The notes below the pieces were generated by a model. It was not told the origin of the DNA and searched no databases. It was given only the letters and a program-made list of their open reading frames with translations. A stretch of 36,226 bases of DNA from an uncultured Lachnospiraceae bacterium (GTDB lineage: Bacteria > Bacillota > Clostridia > Lachnospirales > Lachnospiraceae): assembly GCA_947173495.1 (NCBI GenBank), contig CAMWFQ010000036.1:1-36226 (forward strand). Reading direction: 5' to 3'. Made by a program: the position numbers and the translations under genes. Shown here in pieces: positions 17,407 to 26,588 of this stretch; position 1 is the stretch's first letter; each line of letters starts with the position of its first letter.

Positions 17407-17492
17407 TCCTCTTCCTCCTGTTTTTGATATGCATTTGTAAAACCTGTACATTTTGAAATATATGCTTTAAGGGATTTCTTAGCCTTCGGCTT

Positions 17493-18386
17493 TCATCCCT
17501 TCACAGCCCCCAGCATAATACCTGACACAAAGTATTTCTGTAAAAAAGGATATACGCACATAATCGGCAAAGTGGATATAATCATTGCCGCCATCTGAAC
17601 GGACAGATACGTTACATTTGACGATGATATTCCGGACGCATAGGTGCTCACCGGCAGACTTGCCTGATTCAATACTTCAATCATCCGGTAGGATAACGTC
17701 CGCAGACTGTCATTACTCACATAATAAGCGGAATCCACCCACGAATTCCATTGACCTACCCCTGTAAATAGTGTCATTGTCGCCAAAAGCGGTTTGGAGA
17801 CCGGAAGAATGATTCCCCAAAATATTCTGTTTTCCGATGCCCCATCCAACCTGGCCGATTCCGGCAGCTCTTTTGGTATACTTTGAAAATTGCTTACAGC
17901 AATCAGGATAAAGAACAGGTCTAACGCGGTTGGAACAATATACACCAAAAAAGAATTCAACAGATTCAATGAACGCAGTAAAATATAGTTTGGAATCAAT
18001 CCGCCCGAAAAATACATTGCCAGTATAATTACGGCATAATATCCCTTTCTGAAAGTCAGATCTTCTTTCGACAGGCCATACGCCACCATGCATGTGAAAA
18101 TAACACATAACAGCGTCCCCAGAACTGTCCGTATTACAGAAACCAAAAGAGACTTTATCCATACATCTTCTTTGAAAAAGTACTGATAATTTTCCAACGT
18201 AAATTTCCTTGGCCACCAGAAAATACTGCCCAGCATAGTATCCCTTCCCTCATTAAAGGAATTCACCAGAATATAGTAAAAAGGATACAGCATTAAAATA
18301 ATAATCAGACAGGTTAATACTGTAATGATTACCTCAAATATATAGCTGTCCTTTGAACGCATCGCCTTCCCGTTTGACTTTCCCAT
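17493..18386 (-). CDS. ABC sugar permease, LplC/YtcP-like
   Basis: 297 aa, six predicted helices. The EAA-type loop that docks the ATPase reads 'ARLDGASENRIFWGIILP', and the protein ends 'GIMLGAVKG', the hallmark C-terminus of LplC/YtcP permeases. It pairs with the LplB-like permease whose gene ends 13 nt upstream. No ATPase gene lies in the cluster, so a shared MsmX-type ATPase encoded elsewhere is likely. Confidence 0.93.
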   Translation of the reverse strand: MGKSNGKAMRSKDSYIFEVIITVLTCLIIILMLYPFYYILVNSFNEGRDTMLGSIFWWPRKFTLENYQYFFKEDVWIKSLLVSVIRTVLGTLLCVIFTCMVAYGLSKEDLTFRKGYYAVIILAMYFSGGLIPNYILLRSLNLLNSFLVYIVPTALDLFFILIAVSNFQSIPKELPESARLDGASENRIFWGIILPVSKPLLATMTLFTGVGQWNSWVDSAYYVSNDSLRTLSYRMIEVLNQASLPVSTYASGISSSNVTYLSVQMAAMIISTLPIMCVYPFLQKYFVSGIMLGAVKG

Positions 18387-18399
18387 CCTGTTTTCTCCT

Positions 18400-19341
18400 C
18401 TAAAACAAACCCTGCTTCGTCACTTTTTTTGAAACAGCATTACTTCCAAATATTAATATAACAGAGGTCAGTGACTGCAGCAGGTCAATCGCCGTTGCAA
18501 AATCATACCGCGCATTCAACATACCTACTTTAAACGCGTAAGTCTGTATAATTTCAGACGCCCCGTTATTACTGTTGTTTCCCATTAAATAGCACTGTTC
18601 AAAATTTGAACCTACAAGCCCTCCTCCCAGCAAACTACCAATAGACAGTATGGAAACCACCACAATACTCGGTAAAATAGAGGGAAGCGTGATAAACTTG
18701 ATTTTCTGCAGCCTGGTTGCTCCATCCAAATCAGCAGACTCATACAATCCCGGATCTATACCTGCCATCGCCGACAGATAAATAATTGCCCACCAGCCGG
18801 ATTCCTTCCAGGTTCCTGTAAAAACAGCCATCCCGTAAAAATAATCCGGATCTGACAGAAACGGCAGCGCAGCTTTGGTCATATGAAGCTTTATTAAAAT
18901 ATGATTGATAACTCCATTGTCCTGCGAAAAAAATGTAAACGAAATTGCCGCAATAATAATCCAGGAAATAAAATGGGGTAAATAAGTAGCTGTCTGTGCA
19001 AAACGCTTTAAGGCTTTATTCGATATTTCATTAATAACAAGTGCCAGAAACAGCGGCATCACTAACGAAAACAGCAGTTTCCACAGGCTGATTACCAACG
19101 TATTTTTCAATATCTCCGCGAAACGGTAAAAGCCGAAAAACTCTTTAAAATGTTTAAAATGATTCCATGGGCTTGTGAAAAAACCGGCTATTCCCGTTTT
19201 CAGCTGATAATCCTTAAATGCAATAATTATCCCGAACATCGGAATATATTTGAAGACAAACAGAAACACCATTCCCAGTAATACATAAAGCTGAACTGTT
19301 TTCTCTTTCTTTAGCCGCTTCCATAACTTTTTTGCTTTCAT
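18400..19341 (-). CDS. ABC sugar permease, LplB/YteP-like
   Basis: 313 aa, first gene of the importer operon. It begins with a Lys-rich cytoplasmic segment, then 'YVLLGMVFLFVFKYIPMFG', typical of LplB proteins. The EAA loop is 'ADLDGATRLQKIKFITLP'. The C-terminus 'NAVSKKVTKQGLF' matches the family ending. GGAGGT sits 9 nt before the ATG. A TATAAT box (19366-19371) with a poor -35 suggests that it needs an activator, presumably the YesN-type regulator at 14243. Confidence 0.93.
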   Translation of the reverse strand: MKAKKLWKRLKKEKTVQLYVLLGMVFLFVFKYIPMFGIIIAFKDYQLKTGIAGFFTSPWNHFKHFKEFFGFYRFAEILKNTLVISLWKLLFSLVMPLFLALVINEISNKALKRFAQTATYLPHFISWIIIAAISFTFFSQDNGVINHILIKLHMTKAALPFLSDPDYFYGMAVFTGTWKESGWWAIIYLSAMAGIDPGLYESADLDGATRLQKIKFITLPSILPSIVVVSILSIGSLLGGGLVGSNFEQCYLMGNNSNNGASEIIQTYAFKVGMLNARYDFATAIDLLQSLTSVILIFGSNAVSKKVTKQGLF

Positions 19342-19365
19342 AAATCCGGTACCTCCGATAAAAAA

Positions 19366-19371
19366 ATTATA
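19366..19371 (-). promoter_or_regulatory. -10 box of the first importer operon
   Basis: A perfect TATAAT on the minus strand, 24 bp before the start codon at 19341. The hexamer 17 nt further upstream is TTTAAG, a poor -35, as expected for an activator-dependent promoter. The leader would be under 20 nt and contains the SD. Confidence 0.5.
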
Positions 19372-19553
19372 GCAATTCCGTACTGAACCTTAAATCTGCA
19401 ATATTTCACCTTGTCATCAGAAATTAATATTATTACTGCTCATTTTTCCGGTTTTGACAAAAATAAAGCTGGCGCCATACAGATGTAAATTTCTAAAGGA
19501 ATCCGTCACTGTCAAAATCAACAAAACCAACAATAAATCAAAAGGATGTTACA

Positions 19554-19583
19554 TTGATTGCACAAAAGGAAACGGGATAAAAT
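19554..19583 (+). promoter_or_regulatory. promoter of the FAD oxidoreductase/second importer operon
   Basis: TTGATT (19554-19559), an 18-nt spacer, and TAAAAT (19578-19583). The first gene starts at 19672. A palindrome at 19603-19618 lies just after the expected start of transcription. Confidence 0.45.
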
Positions 19584-19602
19584 AGAAAATAAAGAAAAGT
19601 TG

Positions 19603-19618
19603 AACCAAAGTATTGGTT
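19603..19618. promoter_or_regulatory. palindrome in the leader of the second importer operon
   Basis: AACCAA and TTGGTT arms flank a 4-bp centre AGTA. The position, about 15 nt downstream of the predicted +1, would suit an operator. It is short, so chance is possible. Confidence 0.3.
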
Positions 19619-19671
19619 AATCACCTGTAAATATGCAAAATATGTCAAAACAAAAGAAGGGAGTGTGAACG

Positions 19672-20964
19672 ATGATACGGTATGAAAAGGACCTGGAGAT
19701 TCTGGCAGAATACGATGTGACGGTAATCGGCAGCGGACCGGCGGGCATCTGTGCGGCAGTTGCCGCTGCCCGCCAGGGAAGAAAGACCGCCGTAATCGAA
19801 AGATACGGTGTAGTGGGCGGCAATCTCACCATCGGCTGTGTCGGCCCCATTTTGGGAAATGTGGCTCCGGGAACCATGTTCGGAGAACTGAGCGGGCTGC
19901 TGCTCACAGAATATGGAGAAAAAAAGAGCGGCTGCGTACATGATATGGAGAGAGCCAAAAGGGTTCTTCTGGATTTCCTCACGGAGGCCGGCGTTTCTGT
20001 CTACCTGCAGGCTCAGGTTCTGGACGTGGTTAAATCATCAGAGGTGCTGACAGGCGTTATCCTTGCGCAGAAAAGCGGACTTGGCGTGATCGAGAGCAAG
20101 TGCTTTATTGATGCCACCGGTGATGGCGACGTTGCTTTTGCTGCCGGCGCCCCCTGGGAAATTGGGAGATGCGGAGATGGAAAATTACAGCCGGTTACTT
20201 TAATGTATATCCTGGAAAATATAGATGACTCCCAGGCAATTTCCTGTTATGGGGAAGAAGATGAGGTAAAACTGGGAGACGAAAGATTTCTGGAATTTAC
20301 AGCCCGCTGCTGCCTGGATGGACGTCTTCCGGAAAACTGCTCTTCTGTCCGCCTCTATCCCACCACACATCCGGGAGAGAGACTTGTCAACACAACGCAG
20401 GCAAATGATATCGACCCGTTCAGTCACAAAGATATTCTCAGGGCCGAGGTAGAATTAAGACATCAGATTGATAAAATCACAGATTTTCTGAGAAGCTATG
20501 TACCGGGATATGAAACGTGCACGGTGAAAACCGGCGCCTCGACCCTTGGTGTGCGGGAAAGCAGACGTATTCTGGGCGAATATGTACTGGATATTGAGGA
20601 TCTGCGTACAGGGCGCCGTTTTCCGGATGTAGTCGTGCATAAAGCAAATTTTGTGGTGGATATCCACAATCCGGCGGGCGGAGGTCAGGAATTCGGCCTG
20701 GCGGAGGTGGTAAAGCCATACGATATTCCCTACCGCTGTCTGATCCCCCGCGGCGTTGAAAATCTCCTTCTGGCAGGCCGCTGTATTTCAGGGACTCACG
20801 AAGCAATGGCATCTTTCCGCGTAATGTCTATCTGCATGGCCATGGGAGAAGCTGCCGGTATTGCAGCCGCAATCTCCGCAGAAACGGGAGTGAGCCCGCG
20901 GAGTGTAAAGGCGGAGCAGATTCAGAAGATTCTTCTGGCAAAGGGTGCGGATCTGTACAGCTAA
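19672..20964 (+). CDS. FAD-dependent oxidoreductase (FAD_oxidored, PF12831-like)
   Basis: 430 aa. An N-terminal dinucleotide-binding motif GSGPAGICAA is followed by 'VIERYGVVGGNLT', the FAD-contacting stretch of this family. 'CFIDATGDGDVAFAAGAP' and the C-terminal 'LLLAGRCISGTHEAMASFR' are further family signatures. It probably oxidises a small hydroxylated or sugar-derived compound in the cytoplasm; the substrate cannot be read. It heads the operon for the second importer, which suggests that it acts on the imported molecule. SD GGGAG precedes the ATG. It replaces the glycoside hydrolase often found in such operons. Confidence 0.87.
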   Translation: MIRYEKDLEILAEYDVTVIGSGPAGICAAVAAARQGRKTAVIERYGVVGGNLTIGCVGPILGNVAPGTMFGELSGLLLTEYGEKKSGCVHDMERAKRVLLDFLTEAGVSVYLQAQVLDVVKSSEVLTGVILAQKSGLGVIESKCFIDATGDGDVAFAAGAPWEIGRCGDGKLQPVTLMYILENIDDSQAISCYGEEDEVKLGDERFLEFTARCCLDGRLPENCSSVRLYPTTHPGERLVNTTQANDIDPFSHKDILRAEVELRHQIDKITDFLRSYVPGYETCTVKTGASTLGVRESRRILGEYVLDIEDLRTGRRFPDVVVHKANFVVDIHNPAGGGQEFGLAEVVKPYDIPYRCLIPRGVENLLLAGRCISGTHEAMASFRVMSICMAMGEAAGIAAAISAETGVSPRSVKAEQIQKILLAKGADLYS

Positions 20965-21034
20965 CGGAATCTTTCAAACTATTTATTGATGTAGTATTGC
21001 AGGTAAGGCTTGTGATACATGCGGGGGTATAAGA

Positions 21035-22018
21035 TTGCAAAAAAAGTTAATTACACGACCACAGAAAGTGAAATATAAAAGCTCTTTCCGGGAAGAATGC
21101 CGCAAAACATGGGTCTATATCAGACATCACCCGGCAATGTATCTGATGCTTCTGCCCGGACTGTTTTTCCTTTTTATTTATAAACTGCTTCCTTTATACG
21201 GGATTCAGATTGCATTCAGAAATTATCAGATTTTCCTTGGCGACAATCCGATTGACGCAATCGCCAAAAGTGAGTGGATCGGGCTGGCTTATTTCAAAAG
21301 ACTGTTTTCCAGCTCTCAGTTTTTCAAGGTTCTGCGCAATACGCTGGTGATCAGCAGCCTGAAGATTCTTTTCTTGTTTCCATTCCCCATTGTCTGCGCT
21401 GTTTTGCTCAACGAGATCCACAGCAAATTGTACCACAGGATTGTACAGACGGTAATTTATATTCCTTATTTCTTTTCCTGGGTATTAATCTATGGTGTAT
21501 TTTATGCCATTGTGGGCTCCTACGGCGTTATCAATACCATACTTACATCCCTGGGCGGCGGGAGAATTGATTTTCTGACGGATGCAGCTCATTTTCTGGG
21601 ACTGATCGTATTCACCGAAGGATGGAAGGAAACAGGATATAATACCATTATTTATCTGGCGGCGATCACTGCAATTGATTCGACGCTGTATGACGCTGCG
21701 AAAGTGGACGGTGCCGGGAAATGGAAGCAGATATGGCATATCACTCTGCCGGGAATCTCATCCACCATTGTATTGATGCTGATTTTGAGGGTAGGTAATA
21801 TCCTGAATGCCGGATTTGAACAGATCCTGGTATTTTATAATCCGGCTGTGTATAACACTGCAGACATTATCGATACCTATGTATACCGGATCGGCCTTGG
21901 CCAGATGGACTTCTCCTTATCCTCCGCCATGAGTCTGTTCAATTCCCTTGTGGCCTTTCTCCTGATCGTGGGAGCGAATACCGTCAGCAAAAAGCTGACA
22001 AAACGAAGTATCTGGTAA
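21035..22018 (+). CDS. ABC sugar permease, LplB/YteP-like (second system)
   Basis: 327 aa. 'MYLMLLPGLFFLFIYKLLP' marks the first helix of LplB proteins, the EAA loop is 'AKVDGAGKWKQIWHITLP', and the end 'NTVSKKLTKRSIW' matches the family. The chosen start is TTG at 21035, with GGGGG about 8 nt upstream; the next in-frame Met lies inside the first helix region, so the TTG is more plausible. It is clearly diverged from the LplB-like protein of the first system. Confidence 0.9.
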   Translation: MQKKLITRPQKVKYKSSFREECRKTWVYIRHHPAMYLMLLPGLFFLFIYKLLPLYGIQIAFRNYQIFLGDNPIDAIAKSEWIGLAYFKRLFSSSQFFKVLRNTLVISSLKILFLFPFPIVCAVLLNEIHSKLYHRIVQTVIYIPYFFSWVLIYGVFYAIVGSYGVINTILTSLGGGRIDFLTDAAHFLGLIVFTEGWKETGYNTIIYLAAITAIDSTLYDAAKVDGAGKWKQIWHITLPGISSTIVLMLILRVGNILNAGFEQILVFYNPAVYNTADIIDTYVYRIGLGQMDFSLSSAMSLFNSLVAFLLIVGANTVSKKLTKRSIW

Positions 22019-22031
22019 CAGGTTTCAGACG

Positions 22032-22049
22032 CCGGCATATCAAAGCCGG
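22032..22049. promoter_or_regulatory. short hairpin between the two permease genes
   Basis: CCGGC and GCCGG arms around an 8-nt loop, just after the lplB-like gene, followed by ATCTTTTA. It could attenuate or process the message between the two permease genes. It is too weak for a confident terminator call. Confidence 0.3.
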
Positions 22050-22067
22050 ATCTTTTACAGGAAGCGC

Positions 22068-22095
22068 AAAAAGCAGCGCAGAAATGGAGTAAATT
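22068..22095 (+). repeat. dispersed leader repeat, SD end only (copy E)
   Basis: AAGCAGCGCAGAAATGGAG followed by TAAATT and the ATG at 22096. It matches the SD-proximal end of copies A, B and C but lacks the inverted-repeat core. It supplies the ribosome binding site of the lplC-like gene. Confidence 0.65.
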
Positions 22096-23007
22096 ATGAT
22101 GCAGCCGCGCAACAATGAAAAAAGAGAACTGAAACGAAAAAAGGGGAGCGAAAAGACCATCGAGATCATCGCCTGTGTTTTTCTCACGATTCTGTGTTTC
22201 CTTGTCCTGCTGCCCTGCCTGAGTGTCGTGAGCCAGGCCGTCAGTCCCGGAACAGATGTTATGGGCGGAAAGGTATTTTTCCTGCCCACAGGATTCCAGC
22301 TGGAAACCATTGGCTATGTTCTGACCAGAACGCCCTTTTTGCGCAGTCTGAAGAACTCTCTGATTGTGACGGCGGCAGGGACGTTTATCAGTGTTGTGAC
22401 GACCATTCTGACGGCATACCCGCTCTCAAGGCCGGACTTTAAAGGTCGCACTATCATTACCTTTTTGTATGTGTTCAGTATGATTTTCTTCGGAGGCACC
22501 ATTCCGGCTTATATGGTGGTCAAGACCCTTGGCCTGATCGACACTTATGCCGGAATGATCCTGCCTTTTGCAATCGTACAGTTTAACATGTTTATGATGA
22601 AAAATTATTTTGAGGGGCTTCCGGGTGAAGTACTGGAATCGGCAAGAGTGGACGGAGCCGGAGATATGCGGACTGTGGTCACCATTGTGTGCCCCATGGC
22701 AAAACCGGTTATTGCGACAGTTACGCTGCTATACGCAGTCTGTTACTGGAACAACTATTTTCACGCCATGCTCTATACCACTTCCACAGAAATGCAGACG
22801 CTTCAGGTATACTTAAAGAACCTGATCGCCAATATTCAGGGGACACTGGCGGATATCACGGGAAGTACGGGATATTCCCCGAACCTGACCTCAGATGGGC
22901 TGACGGCAGCAGCAGTTACCATCTCCATTATCCCAATTACGCTGCTCTACCCTTTTATAGCCAGATATCTGGTATCGGGGATTACCATTGGCTCTGTAAA
23001 GGGATAA
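22096..23007 (+). CDS. ABC sugar permease, LplC/YtcP-like (second system)
   Basis: 303 aa, six predicted helices. The EAA loop reads 'ARVDGAGDMRTVVTIVCP', and the C-terminus 'GITIGSVKG' is the family ending. It follows the lplB-like gene by 77 nt. Its ribosome binding site comes from a copy of the dispersed repeat (22068-22095). A cognate ATPase is absent, as in the first system. Confidence 0.93.
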   Translation: MMQPRNNEKRELKRKKGSEKTIEIIACVFLTILCFLVLLPCLSVVSQAVSPGTDVMGGKVFFLPTGFQLETIGYVLTRTPFLRSLKNSLIVTAAGTFISVVTTILTAYPLSRPDFKGRTIITFLYVFSMIFFGGTIPAYMVVKTLGLIDTYAGMILPFAIVQFNMFMMKNYFEGLPGEVLESARVDGAGDMRTVVTIVCPMAKPVIATVTLLYAVCYWNNYFHAMLYTTSTEMQTLQVYLKNLIANIQGTLADITGSTGYSPNLTSDGLTAAAVTISIIPITLLYPFIARYLVSGITIGSVKG

Positions 23008-23062
23008 CGATGCACAAAAGGTTTTCTGCAGTCTGATCTGCAGATCACAGAAAGGAACGGTA

Positions 23063-24670
23063 ATGAAAATGAAAAAAAAGAAATTTACAGGACAAATCTC
23101 CTGGTTACTTGGAATCGCCATGATGAGCTCTCTCCTGGCCGGATGCGGAGGCAGCGCAGATTCACTGCAACAGCGTGATACTGAAACAAAAGAAGTCCCC
23201 TCCTCACAAGAGGCAACGGATGTCGGCGAAACAAAATCCGAAGCGGATCCGCTAAAGGGACCGGGCAATGTCACGCTCTCATTTCTGGGATTTAATCTGG
23301 ATTTTGATCCCAACGCAGATGTGATGGCAGGTGTCATCGAGGAAGCAACAGGTTATAAAACACAGTATTCCATGCTTCCATCCGACGGAGCAGATGAAAA
23401 ACTGATCGCAGATGTTGCGGGAGGCGTTAAATATGATATTTTAAAGGTTACTGCAGGGCAATTCCAGAAATTGCTTTCTCAGGGAGCTCTGATGCCCCTG
23501 AATGATCTTCTGGATACTTATGGGCAGAATATTGTAAACGGTCTTGCTGATGAAAAGATGTGGACGACCTTTTCCGATGATCAGGGGCAGATCTACGGCA
23601 TACCGTTTATGAACGAATTTCCAAGACAGGTGGACTTTATCGCCTGCCGCCGGGATCTGATGGAAAAGGCCGGGATCACGAAAATGCCCACTACCATAGA
23701 TGAATTCTACAACTGCCTTGTCACTCTGAAGGAATACTACGGAGACGAATATATTATTTTCAGCACTCATAACGGCTGGACTTCCACCAGATGCATTTCT
23801 TCCGCTTTTGGAATTTATAATGACTGGATGGTAGACGAAAACGGACAGGTGCAATATATAACGGAACACAAAAATTTTAAAGCATATGTAGATTTTATGA
23901 AAAAACTCTATGACGAAGGCCTGCTTGATTCCGAATTTGCCGTCAACACCTCGAACACTGTCAGCGAAAAGCTTTCCAGCGGACAGGCGATCATGGGGCT
24001 CTCCAATCATTCTTCCCAGATTGCCATCTCCACAAGTCTGGTGGAAAATATGGGCTTACAGATGGAAGACGTAGATTTTATCTGTCCTTTGAAGGGAGCG
24101 GACGGAACATGCAGCTATATGAGATGGGACAGCGTAAATTATGTGACCTGCCTTCTGAAAAACTGTGAAAACGCTGCTGATGCCATCAACTACATTGATC
24201 TGAAAGTACAGAATCAGGAATGGATCTGCATCGGAGAAAAAGGCGTTCACTTTGACCTGGATGAAAACGGAAATTATATCCCCATAATGCCTAAATTTGC
24301 CGACGATAAGACATATGCATGGTGGTACATCAATGCGACAGATACGGACGCCTATGCGCAGCAGTGGCAGGCACGGGTGAAGAAGAGCGAATACCAGAAG
24401 GATGCCTTTGACCGGACCACAAACTATACTGTGGAGCACAACCCTGACATTTATGTACCCAATGATTTTCTGTATAAGCCCGCAGCCGGCGCCTACACAG
24501 AAAAGAACACGGCTCTGCTGAATGTCTTCCAGGATTATTTCGTCCAGGTTGTGGTGGGAACCAATGATCTGGATAGCGGAATGGATGCCTTCATGAATGA
24601 CTGGACAGCCTCCGGAGGCGATGAAGTAAAGACCGATCTCCAGACCTGGCATACGGAGTACTACCAGTAA
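23063..24670 (+). CDS. extracellular solute-binding lipoprotein (second system)
   Basis: 535 aa. A Lys-rich start and hydrophobic stretch end in the lipobox LLAGC with Cys28, then a Ser/Gln/Glu-rich linker of about 40 residues. The mature domain is an LplA-type binding protein with aromatic-rich segments such as 'YAWWYINATDTDAYAQQW'. It differs strongly from the first system's binding protein, so the two probably take different ligands. SD AAAGGAACGG precedes the ATG, and a TCTGCAG/CTGCAGA inverted repeat (23025-23044) lies in the short gap before it. Confidence 0.92.
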   Translation: MKMKKKKFTGQISWLLGIAMMSSLLAGCGGSADSLQQRDTETKEVPSSQEATDVGETKSEADPLKGPGNVTLSFLGFNLDFDPNADVMAGVIEEATGYKTQYSMLPSDGADEKLIADVAGGVKYDILKVTAGQFQKLLSQGALMPLNDLLDTYGQNIVNGLADEKMWTTFSDDQGQIYGIPFMNEFPRQVDFIACRRDLMEKAGITKMPTTIDEFYNCLVTLKEYYGDEYIIFSTHNGWTSTRCISSAFGIYNDWMVDENGQVQYITEHKNFKAYVDFMKKLYDEGLLDSEFAVNTSNTVSEKLSSGQAIMGLSNHSSQIAISTSLVENMGLQMEDVDFICPLKGADGTCSYMRWDSVNYVTCLLKNCENAADAINYIDLKVQNQEWICIGEKGVHFDLDENGNYIPIMPKFADDKTYAWWYINATDTDAYAQQWQARVKKSEYQKDAFDRTTNYTVEHNPDIYVPNDFLYKPAAGAYTEKNTALLNVFQDYFVQVVVGTNDLDSGMDAFMNDWTASGGDEVKTDLQTWHTEYYQ

Positions 24671-24967
24671 ACAGAATCATAACGCGGCATGGCCCGTATG
24701 CTGCTTTAACCGCAGATTTTCCAGTTCGGTCCGGCGCATGAAACGCCGCCATACCTTGTAAAACCGGATTTAATCAGGAAATTCCCGGGAGAGAAGATTG
24801 AAAATTAAAATTTTCAATCGCGAGATTTGTGTCCGCGCGTTGCTTGCCACAAACTCGATATGCACAAAAAGCAGCGCAGAAATGAGGTAAAAGATGAATT
24901 CTCTCCGGGAATATTTCCATTTTCCGAAAAATACCCGCAGCAGAAATTGGGGAAGGGAGGACACAGA
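24671..24967. other. intergenic region with weak hairpins and repeat copy B
   Basis: Almost 300 bp between the binding-protein gene and the yesN-type gene. The first part holds an imperfect stem GCGGCAT/ATGCTGC followed by TTT, a possible weak terminator. The second part is repeat copy B. A 32-codon open frame (24894-24992) begins directly after the repeat's SD. Confidence 0.5.
24796..24893 (+). repeat. dispersed leader repeat, copy B
   Basis: Same order as copy A: AT-rich inverted repeat with 11-bp arms (24796-24806 and 24809-24819), a second inverted repeat (arms 24821-24831 and 24848-24857), then the SD end GCAGCGCAGAAATGAGG. Segment 24837-24845 (GCGTTGCTT) can pair with 24869-24877 (AAGCAGCGC) through eight Watson-Crick pairs and one G-U, competing with the second inverted repeat. 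The ATG directly after it is out of frame with the regulator gene, whose own start is GTG 24968. Confidence 0.75.
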
Positions 24968-26569
24968 GTGGAGTATCGGGCAATTATTGTAGACGATGAA
25001 AAAAATGTAAGGGAAGGTCTGAAAAAACACTTTGGCTGGGAAAAATATTCAATTGAAATAGCGCAGTGTTTTGAGGATGGGAAATACGCATGGGAATTTC
25101 TGCGGAATCACGAAGTGGATATCATTATAACGGATGTCCGAATGGCATATATGGATGGCGTCACCCTTGCCAAAAAGGCAATGGAGAAGTATCCTGAGGT
25201 CAGTATCCTGTTTATCAGCGGTTATGCGGACATAGCCTATCTGCGCGGCGCCCTGAAGGTAGACGCAGTAGATTATATTTTAAAGTCCATCGACCTGGAG
25301 GAACTGGCATCTGCAATAGAGAAAACGGTACAAAAAATAAGAGCCCGGAGGGTTGAAAAGGAAAAATTTCAGGAAATGTCCCGCAAACTGGAGTTGAGTC
25401 TGCCGCTTCTGAGACGTCAGATTCTGCTGGGAGTCCTTCGGGAAAATGATGACGACCTGCTTCAGGAATTAAAGTCCCTGGAGGTCCTGCCGGATTTCGA
25501 TGCCTGGTATTGCGTCATCGTTCTTCGCATAAGCTCCGGATCCAGGTGGAAACTGATCCGCGAAATGTCTGAAAAGGAAAGGGTCCTGACAGGAATGCAG
25601 ATAGAAGAATTGTGTAAAAAAAAGCTGGATGAATATGGAAAATATGTTGTCTTTAACGACCGTTGTATTGCGTATTTTCTGATCGTCAACATAAGGCAGA
25701 ATTCCTATGAGGAAGAGTTATTTGGCATTTCCCGGGAATTGCAGCTGCAGATTGCAGATCAGTTTCATATGGACACTGTAATTGGCATAAGCGAGGCTTT
25801 TAAAACGTCAGCAAATCTGCATGAAGCTTATCTTGGCGCCTGCAGCGCAATTGAAAGCGGATATCTGATTGAGGAGACTGTGCCCGTCAGCATCAATAAG
25901 TACGGCAGCACAGAAACCGAATTGCTGTATAAAGAAGCTGAGCAAAAACTGCGGGGCGCGCTGCTTTCAGGGAACCGGGAATCCGTACACAATACCCTTG
26001 CGGGCATACTTCAGATAACAGACAGGATACCGTCTGAAGAAGAAAGAACCAATTTCCTTCTTTTTTTACTGCAGCTTCCTGAAAGAACAGCCATAAGGAT
26101 CAAGGAGATCCGCCCCGGAAGTTATTTTTCTCTTGAAAAGCTGCTGTGGGAATTTCTTACCTGTGAAATCCTGGAGGAAAGAGAAAAAATGCTTTTGGAG
26201 CTGTATGAAGAATTTGCAGACAGAATAAAAGATGCCCGGCAGCCCCATGACCATGCAGCCATTCAAAAGGTACAGGATATCATTGCAGAAAAATATATGG
26301 ATCAGATATCAGTGATCTCTCTGGCGGATACGGTCAACCTGACGCCTGCTTATCTGTGTGTTCTGTTTAAGCAGAAAAACGGCATAACCATCAACGAATA
26401 TATGACCCGGGTGCGCATAGACAAAGCAAAAGAACTTCTTGGCAAAACCCATCTACATCTGTATGAGGTCTGTTATCAGGTAGGCTACCTTTCTCCCGCC
26501 TATTTTTCCAGGCTGTTTAAAAAGTATACCGGACAGACGCCGAAAGAATGGCGGGATACCCATGGATAA
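24968..26569 (+). CDS. YesN-type response regulator (second system)
   Basis: 533 aa from GTG 24968, chosen because GGGAGG lies 8 nt upstream and the protein then begins at the first receiver strand 'VEYRAIIVDDEK'. Phospho-acceptor Asp56 lies in 'ITDVRMAYMDG', where Ala replaces the usual Pro of DxRMPxMDG. The central region has no recognised domain. The C-terminal AraC-type HTH (about 430-533) has 'ISVISLADTVNLTPAYLCVLF' and 'VGYLSPAYFSRLFKKYTG' patterns. It presumably controls the operon beginning at 19672. An in-frame extension upstream to 24827 runs through the repeat and is unlikely to be translated. Confidence 0.9.
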   Translation: MEYRAIIVDDEKNVREGLKKHFGWEKYSIEIAQCFEDGKYAWEFLRNHEVDIIITDVRMAYMDGVTLAKKAMEKYPEVSILFISGYADIAYLRGALKVDAVDYILKSIDLEELASAIEKTVQKIRARRVEKEKFQEMSRKLELSLPLLRRQILLGVLRENDDDLLQELKSLEVLPDFDAWYCVIVLRISSGSRWKLIREMSEKERVLTGMQIEELCKKKLDEYGKYVVFNDRCIAYFLIVNIRQNSYEEELFGISRELQLQIADQFHMDTVIGISEAFKTSANLHEAYLGACSAIESGYLIEETVPVSINKYGSTETELLYKEAEQKLRGALLSGNRESVHNTLAGILQITDRIPSEEERTNFLLFLLQLPERTAIRIKEIRPGSYFSLEKLLWEFLTCEILEEREKMLLELYEEFADRIKDARQPHDHAAIQKVQDIIAEKYMDQISVISLADTVNLTPAYLCVLFKQKNGITINEYMTRVRIDKAKELLGKTHLHLYEVCYQVGYLSPAYFSRLFKKYTGQTPKEWRDTHG

Positions 26570-26588
26570 AAGGAGGCGGAAGGGTTAT

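Larger units (their letters stand above)
19342..19671. other. divergent control region between the two importer systems
   Basis: 330 bp with no gene. It holds an outgoing promoter on each strand (19366-19371 minus, 19554-19583 plus) and a short palindrome (19603-19618). The segment is AT-rich throughout. Confidence 0.6.

Noticed and set aside
24827-24967. N-terminal extension of the second YesN-type regulator
   Set aside because: The added 47 residues are encoded by repeat copy B and have no homology to a receiver domain; the GTG at 24968 has a good SD and begins exactly at the domain.
26562-26588. Earlier ATG for the second YesM-type kinase
   Set aside because: No SD before it, and it lies inside the regulator gene; ATG 26589 has a purine-rich SD.
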